Shown piece by piece: positions 17,992-27,151 of a stretch of 64,000 nucleotides of DNA. Position 1 is the stretch's first letter. Every line of letters begins with the position of its first letter. The stretch is from NCBI GenBank assembly GCA_038831005.1, contig JAWBKZ010000005.1, forward strand, positions 1-64,000, given 5' to 3'. Source of the stretch: Ignisphaera sp. Its GTDB lineage: Archaea > Thermoproteota > Thermoprotei_A > Sulfolobales > Ignisphaeraceae. The notes beneath the pieces were generated by a model. It saw nothing but the letters and a program-made list of their open reading frames with translations, was not told the origin of the DNA and did no database searches. A program made the translations under genes and the position numbers.

Positions 17992-19065
17992 GTGATGGAT
18001 ACGGCTAAATCTATACTAATCTTGGGCGAAAGAGGTAAAACAGTAGTTATATATGGACTTTTAAAGAGATTTTCTCAAGAGGGATTAAAGGTTGGATACT
18101 TTAAGCCTATCGCTAGAGCTCGGTATAGACTTCCATCAATGAAATACATTGATCCAGACGTCTTAGCAATTAAAGAAGCTCTCGGTCTTAAAGATCCAGT
18201 AGAATGCATGAGCCCTCTAACAATATCGCGTGGTATCATAGAATTAAAAAAGGATATAGATAACTTAAAGAGACTAATCATAGATTGTTTCAATAAGGTA
18301 AGTGAAGGAAAGGATGTTGTAGTTATAGAAAGTTATCCTGTAACGGAGACCATGTCTAGTATAGGATTACCTTTACCAGAAATAGCCAAACTGCTGAATG
18401 TAAAATCCGTATATGTGGCTGTAGCTAAGGATAGAGATATTATTGATGAAGTTGTAGACAGGGTATATCTCTACAAATGTTTCTTTGAACGATATGGTGT
18501 AGCTTTAGATGGCGTTATATTCAATAATGTTCCGGTATACCATGTAGAAAGAGTGAATGATTTATTGGTACCAGTAGTCGAGAATCTAGGTATGAAGGTA
18601 TACGGAGTTATATCGGAGAAACCTAGACTCTTAGCACCAACAGTTAGAGATGTAGCTGAAGCACTGAATGCCGAAGTGCTTGAAAATGAGGATAGACTTA
18701 ACAATATCGTTGAAGACATTATTGTTGGAGCCATGGCTCCCACAGCAGCTTTAAGATGGTTCAGAAGAGCCATAAATGCAGCAATAATTACTGGAGGAGA
18801 TAGAACAGATCTAATTATAGCAGCTTTAGAGACAAGACCTAGTGTTGTAATACTCACAGGTAATTTGTACCCTGATGTCGGAGTGTTGATTAAGGCCAAG
18901 GAGGTTAATGTACCTTTACTGCTTGTTCCTTATGATACTTATACAACAATTGAAAAATTGCGTGAAGTTCAGTCGATAGTTACAGCTGATTCACTAAAAG
19001 CTAAAGAGAATGATATAGTATCGACAATAGATAAAGAGGTTGATTGGAAAAAACTTTTAGAGTAA
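17992..19065 (+). CDS. BioD-like/DRTGG domain protein (N-terminal Pta-like regulatory protein)
   Basis: 357 residues. The first 210 look like the dethiobiotin-synthetase-type P-loop domain found at the N-terminus of long phosphotransacetylases. The central part from about 230 is a DRTGG domain (GAMAPTAALRWFRRAINAAI then ITGGDRTDLIIAALE). The nucleotide loop is LGERGKTVVIYGL, shorter than the usual Gly-rich loop but with GKT retained. The phosphotransacetylase catalytic domain is absent. It directly abuts acd (TAG then GTG; an ATG follows at 17995). Inference: regulator or partner of acyl-CoA metabolism; no reaction is known for stand-alone versions. Confidence 0.7.
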   Translation: MMDTAKSILILGERGKTVVIYGLLKRFSQEGLKVGYFKPIARARYRLPSMKYIDPDVLAIKEALGLKDPVECMSPLTISRGIIELKKDIDNLKRLIIDCFNKVSEGKDVVVIESYPVTETMSSIGLPLPEIAKLLNVKSVYVAVAKDRDIIDEVVDRVYLYKCFFERYGVALDGVIFNNVPVYHVERVNDLLVPVVENLGMKVYGVISEKPRLLAPTVRDVAEALNAEVLENEDRLNNIVEDIIVGAMAPTAALRWFRRAINAAIITGGDRTDLIIAALETRPSVVILTGNLYPDVGVLIKAKEVNVPLLLVPYDTYTTIEKLREVQSIVTADSLKAKENDIVSTIDKEVDWKKLLE

Positions 19066-19122
19066 TGTATTAGACCTAGAGCATTGAACACATAATCTAG
19101 TTTATTTCATTTAACCTATTTT

Positions 19123-19896
19123 TCACTTTCTGAGCCTACTTAATTGTTTTAGAAGCTCTAAATCACCTTGATAATCACCTGCACATGTAGCTATTAAACC
19201 CTCGACTAGTCCTTCAAGTTTTTCAGCAAATGTTAAAGCATTTTCAAGAGATGTTGTGGGGGTCCACCCTATTCGTGCAAGAATTTCAGCATTACGTGGA
19301 GTCTTTATCAAGAAGTATGTGTATAAAGGTACATTGAGTTTCTTTATCTCAAATGAAATTTGTTCAAGCAATGGTAGCGTAGTGTCGTCTAATCTCATGA
19401 AGAATGCAAAATCCCATCCAGTTTTAACTCTATTAATCATGTCATCAACACCAAATTGCTTTACTCCATATCTATCTCTCCAAGGTTTTGGAGACAACAG
19501 GCAACCAAGCTTAACGCGTTTCAGCTTTATTTCTTTTTTCAAGAAATCTCGACAGTCTTCTGAATTTTTCCAGTATCTAGCTGCTAAAGGTTCTCCATAT
19601 TTGGGTTCGTCACCAAATGTAAGCACAAGACCGTCGAGTCCAACAGCATCAGCAGCAAGAGCTAAAGCACCAATTTCAACAGGACCTTTGTAATTTAATA
19701 TGAAGATAGGTATCACTATTTTCTCTGGGTATTTAACCTTTAACACACATCCAACAGCTGTTCCACTAGGTGCAGGTATACCAGCAGCACTATCAGTTAT
19801 ATTCCATCCATCAACTAGGTCCTTAGTCTCTTCAGCCATTTGTAAAAATTTTCTTGTAGGAACAAACTCGTGCAATATTTTCAACTTTACCACCAT
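19123..19896 (-). CDS. MetF-like methylene-tetrahydropterin reductase
   Basis: 257 residues, a TIM-barrel protein of the methylenetetrahydrofolate reductase class. Recognisable features are the FVPTRKFLQMAEE start, a DSAAGIPAPSGT segment, LDGLVLTFGDEP and the C-terminal PLYTYFLIKTPRNAE region. Bacterial MetF reduces methylene-H4F to methyl-H4F with NADH/FAD. Here, last in the Cdh-associated run and in a genome that uses H4MPT, it may reduce methylene-H4MPT to methyl-H4MPT in place of F420-dependent Mer; that is inference from context. It is shorter than bacterial MetF, and no MetV-like zinc protein is next to it. Confidence 0.65.
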   Translation of the reverse strand: MVVKLKILHEFVPTRKFLQMAEETKDLVDGWNITDSAAGIPAPSGTAVGCVLKVKYPEKIVIPIFILNYKGPVEIGALALAADAVGLDGLVLTFGDEPKYGEPLAARYWKNSEDCRDFLKKEIKLKRVKLGCLLSPKPWRDRYGVKQFGVDDMINRVKTGWDFAFFMRLDDTTLPLLEQISFEIKKLNVPLYTYFLIKTPRNAEILARIGWTPTTSLENALTFAEKLEGLVEGLIATCAGDYQGDLELLKQLSRLRK

Positions 19897-20005
19897 TTAC
19901 ATATTCAAAAGAATTGCTATATAAATTTTACTAATGTTTTGTTTAATGTATATTAATACTGCATTAGAATATTAAAATATTATTACTAGAATTTTGATGA
20001 GAGGT

Positions 20006-20782
20006 TTAATCTATGAGACCTATGTTTTTAGCGATAATTCTTGTGGCCTGGATAGCTTTGGTATTCTGAGGAAGCGTCAATAGAGATTTCCCCTCTAGGT
20101 TATAAGTGTATATGACATCATCATTAGGTATTGTTCCTGCATATTCATAACCCAACTGAGAGGCATACCTTGCTACCTCACGGACCGTATTTTCGGACAT
20201 TCTATTACCAACAAGAAAGAGTTTTTCAGGCTTTATGTTTACCTCTTTTGCTATCGTTATAATTCTTTCAGCAGTTTTTATACTCATAATGGAAGGATCT
20301 ACAACAACTATGAGGGTATTAACATATCTATCAACTCTTCTACTTAGATGTTCTAAACCAGCTTCCATATCCATTAAGACAACACTATAATTCTTCATTA
20401 ACTCTACAAGGATTCTTGTAAGAATTGAATTAACATAACAATAACAGCCTTCTCCTTCACCTCTACCCATAGCTATTAAGTCAAAGTGGGGTGTTTCAGT
20501 TAGTGAATCTCTAAGTATCCAATATTGGAGTAGAGATGATTTTTCGAAACCCAAATCAGATATGTTATTGCTTTTCTTTCTAAATTCTTCAACAATATCA
20601 CCAATAGTTTTGTTGATATTAACGCCAAGAACCTCGGGCAAGTTTGTAGCAGGATCTGCATCTACTACGAGTATTGTGTCGTCTGTAGCGTTATCTATTA
20701 ACACCTTAAGTAGAAGTGCTGTTAGAGTAGTTTTTCCAGTTCCTCCTTTACCTGAGATTGATGCTATGAAGGGTCTACGCAT
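20006..20782 (-). CDS. cooC: CooC-like nickel-insertion ATPase (second copy)
   Basis: 258 residues of the SIMIBI/MinD P-loop class. The deviant Walker A is SGKGGTGKTTLTALLL (residues 9-24), followed by VVDADPATNLPEVLG. The Cys pair used for metal-dependent dimerisation in CooC is present as CYCYVN near residue 110, preceded by GRGEGEG. CooC proteins load nickel into CODH (or ACS). A second CooC (30188-30982) lies at the other end of the cdh operon, and this one sits between RACo and MetF, so it may serve acetyl-CoA synthase or corrinoid activation instead. Confidence 0.85.
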   Translation of the reverse strand: MRRPFIASISGKGGTGKTTLTALLLKVLIDNATDDTILVVDADPATNLPEVLGVNINKTIGDIVEEFRKKSNNISDLGFEKSSLLQYWILRDSLTETPHFDLIAMGRGEGEGCYCYVNSILTRILVELMKNYSVVLMDMEAGLEHLSRRVDRYVNTLIVVVDPSIMSIKTAERIITIAKEVNIKPEKLFLVGNRMSENTVREVARYASQLGYEYAGTIPNDDVIYTYNLEGKSLLTLPQNTKAIQATRIIAKNIGLID

Positions 20783-20824
20783 CGTATCACACTTAGTTAA
20801 TCACTATACTAATGTTTTAGTTTA

Positions 20825-22672
20825 TTATTTCTCTAGTTTCCAAGGTTTTATTCCTAAACTCTTTTTCCACCATGTTGGAAAAAGTTCTTGTTTTCCAGGA
20901 AGTATGAATCCTGATTCATATTCTTCCATAAAGTTGGGATCAAGCATGAGCTCTATCGTAGCAATATTTTTTGCTACTTTTTCAACATAATTAATGTACT
21001 CTCTAGATACAGTTGTCATTATTGCTCCACCTAGAGATCCATTACCTATATAGATTACTTCTGCTTTAAGAAATTCAGGTATCATGCCTATGGCTACAGC
21101 ACTATCAATATTGAGGTATCTTCCAAAAGCGCCACATATGAAGACACGGGTAATCTTATATACATCTAGGTACATTCTTTTCAACAATATTGCTATAGCT
21201 GCGCATACAGAGGATTTTGCATCTATAATATTGTATATATCTTTCTCCGTAATGACTATATCTCTTCCGGTAGCAGATTCATCACCACTAACCACAATGT
21301 ATTCATAACCATCACTACCCTTTCTGATATACGGTGATTCTATATCTTTATAGAACTTACCTTGTCGATCTATAACGCCATGTATGAAAAGTTGTGCAAC
21401 TAGATCTATATATCCTGAACCACATATACCTATAGGTTTCACGTTTCCTATGACTGAGTATCTTGCTTTTAATGTTTGTGGATCTATTTGTACACTCTCG
21501 ATAGCTCCCTGAATTGCTCTAACACCGCATTTCAATCCCCATCCTTCAAATGCAGGTCCAGCTGGTGCTGTTGTTGCTAAGAACCAGTTCTTACACCCTA
21601 TAACAACCTCAGTATTAGTCCCAATATCAATTAAAAGTGCTGGTTCATCAATTAGATGAAGACCTGCAGTAACAATATCACCGATAACATCTCCTCCTAA
21701 GAATCTACCGCTACATGGTAGAACATAAACAATAGCATCTCTATTGGTATTCAGCTCGAGATCTGAGGCCTTTAATATATATGGTTTAGGGTCTATTTTA
21801 ACTGGGGTTTTAAAAGAGCGTATTAATGGGTATGGATCTAAACCCACAAAAAGGTAGGTCATGACAGTATTTCCTGCTACTGAAATGTGGTAGAGTTCTC
21901 TATTATCTATCTTGTGTTTCTTGCATAAACTATCTATTAGTCCGTTTATAGTCTCTATAACGGTTGTTTTGAGTTCTCTCAAACCCTCCTTATCAATAGC
22001 ATACGATATTCGTGATACAAGGTCTTCTCCATACATAATCTGTTTATTGAATTCTGATTCTACGTCGATAACCTTTCCCTGAGCTATATCTATTAGCGCT
22101 ACAACAACTTTTGTTGTACCTATATCTACAGCTATACCGTAAATATGGTCTTCTGTTTTAACATCTATAACAACATTATGTATGGGGTTGATGATGACAA
22201 TGGCCTTGCCATTGATGTCTAGTAATGATTCTGCTTTCTTTCTTAGTTCTTCGTCAAATTTGTAAAATGTTGCAAGTTTAACGATATCTGTATATTCAGA
22301 TATGATTGATCTAGATATGATGGGGTTCACGATTAGTTTAGGTAACAATACAGATGAAAGAAGCTTAGCTTTTCTAAACTGACTTTCAGGAGGCACAAAT
22401 ACTTCTACATCTTCTATGATTTTAGCTAAACAAGCTAAGACGTATCCCTTGGCCTGCTCTTCTTCAGAAATCAATGTTTTGTCGGTTAGCCTGTGATCTA
22501 CTTTTCCCTTTATAAGAACCTTGCATTTACCGCAAAATCCTTTACCACCGCAAACACTTCTGATGCCTATACCCAATTTTTGGGCTATCTCTAATATCGT
22601 TATTCCTTTAGTTACAGTTGCAGCTACATTGTATTGTGGAAATATTACTTTAGCATAATTCTCTTTAGTTAT
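20825..22672 (-). CDS. RACo-type reductive activator of corrinoid proteins
   Basis: About 615 residues. A plant-type [2Fe-2S] domain (C-x5-C-x2-C in SVCGGKGFCGKCKV, fourth Cys in VLACLAK) leads into an actin-like ATPase (DUF4445) with YGIAVDIGTTKVVVALIDIA. RACo proteins use ATP to lift Co(II) corrinoid back to Co(I). It would serve the CdhDE corrinoid protein just upstream and perhaps the methyltransferase corrinoid protein at 42.5 kb. The first standard in-frame start is TTG 22576, but the ferredoxin N-terminus continues for 32 codons up to an ATA at 22672, placed six bases after GGGTGA. I annotate from that ATA. Confidence 0.8.
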   Translation of the reverse strand: MTKENYAKVIFPQYNVAATVTKGITILEIAQKLGIGIRSVCGGKGFCGKCKVLIKGKVDHRLTDKTLISEEEQAKGYVLACLAKIIEDVEVFVPPESQFRKAKLLSSVLLPKLIVNPIISRSIISEYTDIVKLATFYKFDEELRKKAESLLDINGKAIVIINPIHNVVIDVKTEDHIYGIAVDIGTTKVVVALIDIAQGKVIDVESEFNKQIMYGEDLVSRISYAIDKEGLRELKTTVIETINGLIDSLCKKHKIDNRELYHISVAGNTVMTYLFVGLDPYPLIRSFKTPVKIDPKPYILKASDLELNTNRDAIVYVLPCSGRFLGGDVIGDIVTAGLHLIDEPALLIDIGTNTEVVIGCKNWFLATTAPAGPAFEGWGLKCGVRAIQGAIESVQIDPQTLKARYSVIGNVKPIGICGSGYIDLVAQLFIHGVIDRQGKFYKDIESPYIRKGSDGYEYIVVSGDESATGRDIVITEKDIYNIIDAKSSVCAAIAILLKRMYLDVYKITRVFICGAFGRYLNIDSAVAIGMIPEFLKAEVIYIGNGSLGGAIMTTVSREYINYVEKVAKNIATIELMLDPNFMEEYESGFILPGKQELFPTWWKKSLGIKPWKLEK

Positions 22673-22744
22673 CGAACTTCACCCAATTTTCAGAAGAACA
22701 ACCATGAGATAGATAAATCATTATAAACATTTGTAAACATTTTA

Positions 22745-24184
22745 TTAAGTTGAAAGCTCCTGTATTTTGCTTTCTGTGAATTCTTTTTCAATAAACTTGC
22801 CTAGCTCACTAGAATCCATGGGTCCTACAATTACTCGCCATCCAGTTGAATCTTCTATGTCTCCAGAAACTCTAGCAGCTTTACCAGGTATAATTAGTAT
22901 CTTGTGTTTAATCTTTTTATCGAGATTAGAGGCTCTTATCACTTCAGCTACTTTTTCACCTGTGAATTTTCTACCTGCTACAGCTACATCAACGGCAAGC
23001 CCTTCAGTATCTATAACAACAAGCCAAGCATTAATCTTAGCCTTTTCTAAATCACTCAGAACAATACTGTAGGTAAGAGCGTAATTTGATGTAACGATAA
23101 CAGGAGAGAATTCATTAGGCTTACCTACTTCTCTAACACCTGATGGAACAGCTACAGGCTTTCTTGGATCTGTATATAGTTGGAATCTCCATATAACTAA
23201 TGGTAATAGTACCCAACCTTCTATTGAATGCATAATCAAAAGATCTGCATATCTAGTCATCAACATAGTTCCTAGTATTGCTTCCCACCACATCTTATCC
23301 ATAATATCGCCTTCATCTAAGCTCCAAACAGATATAGGTGTACTTATGAGTGGATATCCAGCATACTTCCATAGATCTTGTACTGCTTTATATCTTAGCC
23401 ATGTATATGCTTTAATTGTATACGATAATCCTCCCACTCCTATGAATGTTCCAGGATCTAGAGCTAGATCGTTTACACCAAGTTCTTCACTAAGTGTTTT
23501 AGCTATGGAGACTAGCATTTCTAGATCTCCAGGACTCGATACAGCAAGAGGTACATCGAATCTTCTCGCAATTTCTGCCATTTCTCTCCAGTTATCTTTT
23601 GTTGCAGCGTATATCAATGGCCTATGTTCTTGAGGCAATACATTTAGTCCTGCCTCTATAATAGATGGATTAACAGAACATAGAATTAATGGATATGTGG
23701 TATTTTCAGCAACTAATTGAACTGTCTTCGCATACTGTTTATAGTCATTTGATACAGATCTTATTGCTATAAGATCAAGACGAAGTCTCTGTCCAACATA
23801 TTCGTACTCGAACTTCTCAATTTTTTCAATTCTTTGAAGTATAATATCTCTATCCATAGAATCATCTACATCTATAGCTATAGCGGTGGGATTTATATAC
23901 CTTAGCTCATGCCTATGAAGAACATATTCACCACCTATCTTTACAGTCTTCTTAGGACTTTTTAACACAATCTCCTTAACTGGTGGAGAAAGCATCATCC
24001 TCAGCTTCTGAAGATCCTCTTTATATCTACTGTCCTCAAATAAAGGTGGACATTGCTCTAGTAGTGTTTCGAAGTTAACAAGTTTAACAGCAAAAGCCAT
24101 ACAATTCAGCTCTCCACACTTTCCACAGTTCGTTTTAGGCAACAACTGATAGATCTGAATAGGTGTTGGTGGTTGCCAAGGCAT
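22745..24184 (-). CDS. cdhE: CODH/ACS complex gamma subunit (corrinoid Fe-S protein, large)
   Basis: About 479 residues. It carries the methyl group between H4MPT and acetyl-CoA synthase. The N-terminal [4Fe-4S] motif is LLPKTNCGKCGELNCMAFA (C-x2-C-x4-C, with a fourth Cys in EQCPPLF), followed by a TIM barrel binding methyl-H4MPT and a C-terminal corrinoid domain. I chose ATG 24184: GGTGGT lies just upstream and it follows the cdhD stop by four bases. A longer frame from 24271 would overlap cdhD by 83 bases and adds residues foreign to the family. Confidence 0.92.
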   Translation of the reverse strand: MPWQPPTPIQIYQLLPKTNCGKCGELNCMAFAVKLVNFETLLEQCPPLFEDSRYKEDLQKLRMMLSPPVKEIVLKSPKKTVKIGGEYVLHRHELRYINPTAIAIDVDDSMDRDIILQRIEKIEKFEYEYVGQRLRLDLIAIRSVSNDYKQYAKTVQLVAENTTYPLILCSVNPSIIEAGLNVLPQEHRPLIYAATKDNWREMAEIARRFDVPLAVSSPGDLEMLVSIAKTLSEELGVNDLALDPGTFIGVGGLSYTIKAYTWLRYKAVQDLWKYAGYPLISTPISVWSLDEGDIMDKMWWEAILGTMLMTRYADLLIMHSIEGWVLLPLVIWRFQLYTDPRKPVAVPSGVREVGKPNEFSPVIVTSNYALTYSIVLSDLEKAKINAWLVVIDTEGLAVDVAVAGRKFTGEKVAEVIRASNLDKKIKHKILIIPGKAARVSGDIEDSTGWRVIVGPMDSSELGKFIEKEFTESKIQELST

Positions 24185-24188
24185 ATTT

Positions 24189-25514
24189 CTATACCACCGG
24201 TATCTTGGCTGATAACCAATTAAGTGTTTTTTCAGGATCCCTGGGCTTTGGTTCTGAGAATAAGTATTCACGAATTGATTTCAAGACTCTCATAGTAAGT
24301 GGATGTAGTATCATAAAGTAATCGGCTCCTGCTAATAGGCATATAATACACGTTAACGTCTCCCATAAAGGCCCTCTAATTTCTTTAGGTCCCCAGTAAG
24401 GATCCATGCTTATCCATGCCTCTCTAGCCCCCCAAGCATTAGCTGCACCAACATTGAATGGATGTTGCAGAAGTTCGTTACCTATAAGTGCAGCTAGGCG
24501 AGCCCTTTCCATTGTTGTAAATCCATACTCTGTGCCATAACCTATACCACCTATATTAAGATCAAGAATGATTCTGTTTCTTGGGATCCATGTATAAACT
24601 TTTCTGTTTATTTCTTCAGCTTTTTCGACACTCATCGGTGAGAAATTTATCACTACAGCATTTGTTTTGGCTATATTTGGACATACTTTCTCTAGATCCA
24701 TGTCTAGATTTAGACTATTTAAAACCAAGCCCTCATTAGGAAATATTTCAACTATTTTATTGAAAACAATGATGTCTTTTTCAGGATTGCCACTTCCACC
24801 AGCAACAATAGGCACCTTAACTGTTTGAAGAATCTCTTCTAAAATCTTTGCACTAACCTCTGGAGATACATCCTTTACTGTAGGATCTGTACTAATTAAG
24901 TGTACATCTATTGCTTCAGCACCAAATTTCTTTACCCATATCCTAGCCCATTCCATAGGATTGTCAAGAGCGTCACCAAATACTTGCTTAACAGCTTTAG
25001 GTAAACTTATCCTCATATCAAATATGTCTCCACCAAAAGCTGGCATATGTGGAGGTTTATATCCTTGTAGATAGAAGTAAGGAGGCACTTCATGACCACC
25101 TAGAACTATAACATTATCTCTAGTACCTCCATCACTTTTTGTGGCACCTATCTTCACTTCTAAAACTTTTCCACTGAATTTTGGTTTAGGCTCTTCAAAA
25201 GGAATACGTACTATCTCAAGAATTTTTCTACCAATGGTTTCAGTAATCTTAGCTACAGCAACAGCACCTTGTACCTCTGGTTTGGGTGATTCTAGTACCT
25301 TCTGAGGTATAAGTGCTATAGGTATTGGGAGTGTCTCTAGTGATGTTTCTGGTACTTGAAGTGTAATTTCATCAAATTGTAGCTCAATGTTGTAGAGCTC
25401 CACAATTCCTTTCTCAAGTGCTTCTACAATTTTTGTTAATAAACCTATGATTTCTGCCTGATTCTTAACTTTATCATTATCCTCGTTCTTAGATATCTTT
25501 ATATTGTTACTCAT
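24189..25514 (-). CDS. cdhD: CODH/ACS complex delta subunit (corrinoid Fe-S protein, small)
   Basis: 441 residues, the TIM-barrel partner of CdhE in the corrinoid iron-sulfur protein. Diagnostic segments are VIVLGGHEVPPYFYLQGYKP, NPMEWARIWVKKFGAEAIDV and IILDLNIGGIGYGTEYGF. The N-terminal 120 residues are a family extension (LQFDEITLQVPE). Stop and start overlap those of cdhC by four bases (ATGA at 25511-25514). It acts with CdhE to pass the methyl group to the A cluster. Confidence 0.92.
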   Translation of the reverse strand: MSNNIKISKNEDNDKVKNQAEIIGLLTKIVEALEKGIVELYNIELQFDEITLQVPETSLETLPIPIALIPQKVLESPKPEVQGAVAVAKITETIGRKILEIVRIPFEEPKPKFSGKVLEVKIGATKSDGGTRDNVIVLGGHEVPPYFYLQGYKPPHMPAFGGDIFDMRISLPKAVKQVFGDALDNPMEWARIWVKKFGAEAIDVHLISTDPTVKDVSPEVSAKILEEILQTVKVPIVAGGSGNPEKDIIVFNKIVEIFPNEGLVLNSLNLDMDLEKVCPNIAKTNAVVINFSPMSVEKAEEINRKVYTWIPRNRIILDLNIGGIGYGTEYGFTTMERARLAALIGNELLQHPFNVGAANAWGAREAWISMDPYWGPKEIRGPLWETLTCIICLLAGADYFMILHPLTMRVLKSIREYLFSEPKPRDPEKTLNWLSAKIPVV

Positions 25515-27121
25515 TTGTGTTCCACTCCCTCTCTCTTTATAACAACTTTTTCAATTCTAATTCGTACACCCTTAAGGTTAACGACTATCTTTGGTCCTTT
25601 GGATTCTACCGAAGGCATAGGTATGGTGACTGAAACCGTTATACCTCCTGGTGCAGGTACTGTTATTGTCTGTACTGTCGATGTAGCTGGAGCCACTACC
25701 TGAGGTTGGGGTAAAGCAACCGGTGTAACACCATGTTCTGCTACCTTTGTTTCTACTTTTTCCTCAATCTTTTTAGGAACTTCTTCAATTTTCTTTTCTT
25801 CAGTTTTAATTATCTTCTTCATTATTGGATGAGCTTTTTCCAGTAAGAATTTCTTTAATTCATCAATGCTATTAGCATCTTTTTCTGTTGCAATCTTATC
25901 TCTGAGCTCTATGGGTATAGCATCTAAAACTTTTTCTTTTAGATCTAGAGGCATCCAAACTATTCTTGTCCATCCACCATCAGCTTGAAACAGCTTCTTA
26001 CTCTTTAGATAGAGCATGCCTATGCCTTGGAAACCAGGTACCTGCTTACCACCACCAACAGCATCAGCTATCTGGCTGAACCTTAAACCAATAGGTGTTG
26101 TACCATTAAAACCTCTATGTACAAGCCCCACCGCATCTAGTTCTGGAATATAGAATGTAGCTATTTCGAAACATCCACAGATTGTAGGTGGCGCCTCAAA
26201 TAGAGAGTAGAGTCGGATTCTTTGTATGGTGCCATTTGATAACTTCTTTATAGCTTCATTTACACCTTCATACTCACCAGCGATAGGATCTAGTAACTTA
26301 CCTTTGGCAACAGGTTGAATAGGTCCTTTAGGATCTATTTGAGCGGCAACTCTAGCATCTAGCCATGAGATAGCTCCACAAGCTGATGGTCTTTCAGGTG
26401 TAATTATGCATGCATGTGTTGGTGCAAAAGATTGACATAATTTACAGGCATAAAACGTATCTACATCTTCATCTTTTAGTCCAAGAGCTCTTCTATCTCT
26501 CTCTTCATATACTTTAAGCGCTTGTGGATGAAGTAATTCAACAACCTTGGCATCAGTTACAAATATTAACCTCATTTTATCTATTATAGGGAATGCTGAT
26601 TTAAATAATCTATAGAGAGCCGTACCTATGTATCTAAAAGAGTTCAATCCTTTTTGGTAAGATTTCTTGCTAACCCTAAGCCAAATATCATATCTTTGAT
26701 TTAAGTGCATGTATCCCTGTATATAATTGCTAAATTCATGTATACGTCTCTCTAGAACTCCTTCCCCCTCTGGCTCAAGTCCTTTACCCGATGCCTCTAT
26801 TATAACAGCATAAGGATACCTTCCTCCTTCAACCATTTCGTTTAGATCAGGACCCACAATGACTATTTCTCCATCATTTATTTCATCAATCTTTCTAACA
26901 AGAAATAACTCAAACTTATGTGGAACTTTAGGACCTCCAAGTTCTACGTACATATCATTTGCCCTAACTCTCTGACCCTCATACTGAGGACCTACATCGA
27001 CAGGAATGTCTGTGAATACACCTTTTGGTGGCGGTGGAGGAACTCTATATAACTTTATTGGTACATCTTTTGGCAATTCTATTCTATCAATAATTTTTAA
27101 TTCACGAATTTCAATACTCAT
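25511..27121 (-). CDS. cdhC: CODH/ACS complex beta subunit (acetyl-CoA synthase)
   Basis: 536 residues. It joins methyl, CO and CoA at the Ni-Ni-[4Fe-4S] A cluster. Cluster cysteines are visible in FYACKLCQSFAPTHACIITP and in PPTICGCFEIA. As in archaea generally, the bacterial N-terminal CODH-contact domain is absent. The C-terminus has a Lys/Glu-rich helix (about 430-455), then a Pro/Val/Thr linker and a small beta domain ending in KGVRIRIEKVVIKREG. It follows cdhB by 30 bases and overlaps cdhD. Confidence 0.93.
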   Translation of the reverse strand: MSIEIRELKIIDRIELPKDVPIKLYRVPPPPPKGVFTDIPVDVGPQYEGQRVRANDMYVELGGPKVPHKFELFLVRKIDEINDGEIVIVGPDLNEMVEGGRYPYAVIIEASGKGLEPEGEGVLERRIHEFSNYIQGYMHLNQRYDIWLRVSKKSYQKGLNSFRYIGTALYRLFKSAFPIIDKMRLIFVTDAKVVELLHPQALKVYEERDRRALGLKDEDVDTFYACKLCQSFAPTHACIITPERPSACGAISWLDARVAAQIDPKGPIQPVAKGKLLDPIAGEYEGVNEAIKKLSNGTIQRIRLYSLFEAPPTICGCFEIATFYIPELDAVGLVHRGFNGTTPIGLRFSQIADAVGGGKQVPGFQGIGMLYLKSKKLFQADGGWTRIVWMPLDLKEKVLDAIPIELRDKIATEKDANSIDELKKFLLEKAHPIMKKIIKTEEKKIEEVPKKIEEKVETKVAEHGVTPVALPQPQVVAPATSTVQTITVPAPGGITVSVTIPMPSVESKGPKIVVNLKGVRIRIEKVVIKREGVEHK

Positions 27122-27151
27122 TGTTGTTACCTACATATAGTTATGTAAAAT

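Noticed and set aside
24185-24271. Longer CdhE start overlapping cdhD by 83 bases
   Set aside because: The extra residues do not match the family; ATG 24184 has GGTGGT upstream and follows the cdhD stop by four bases.
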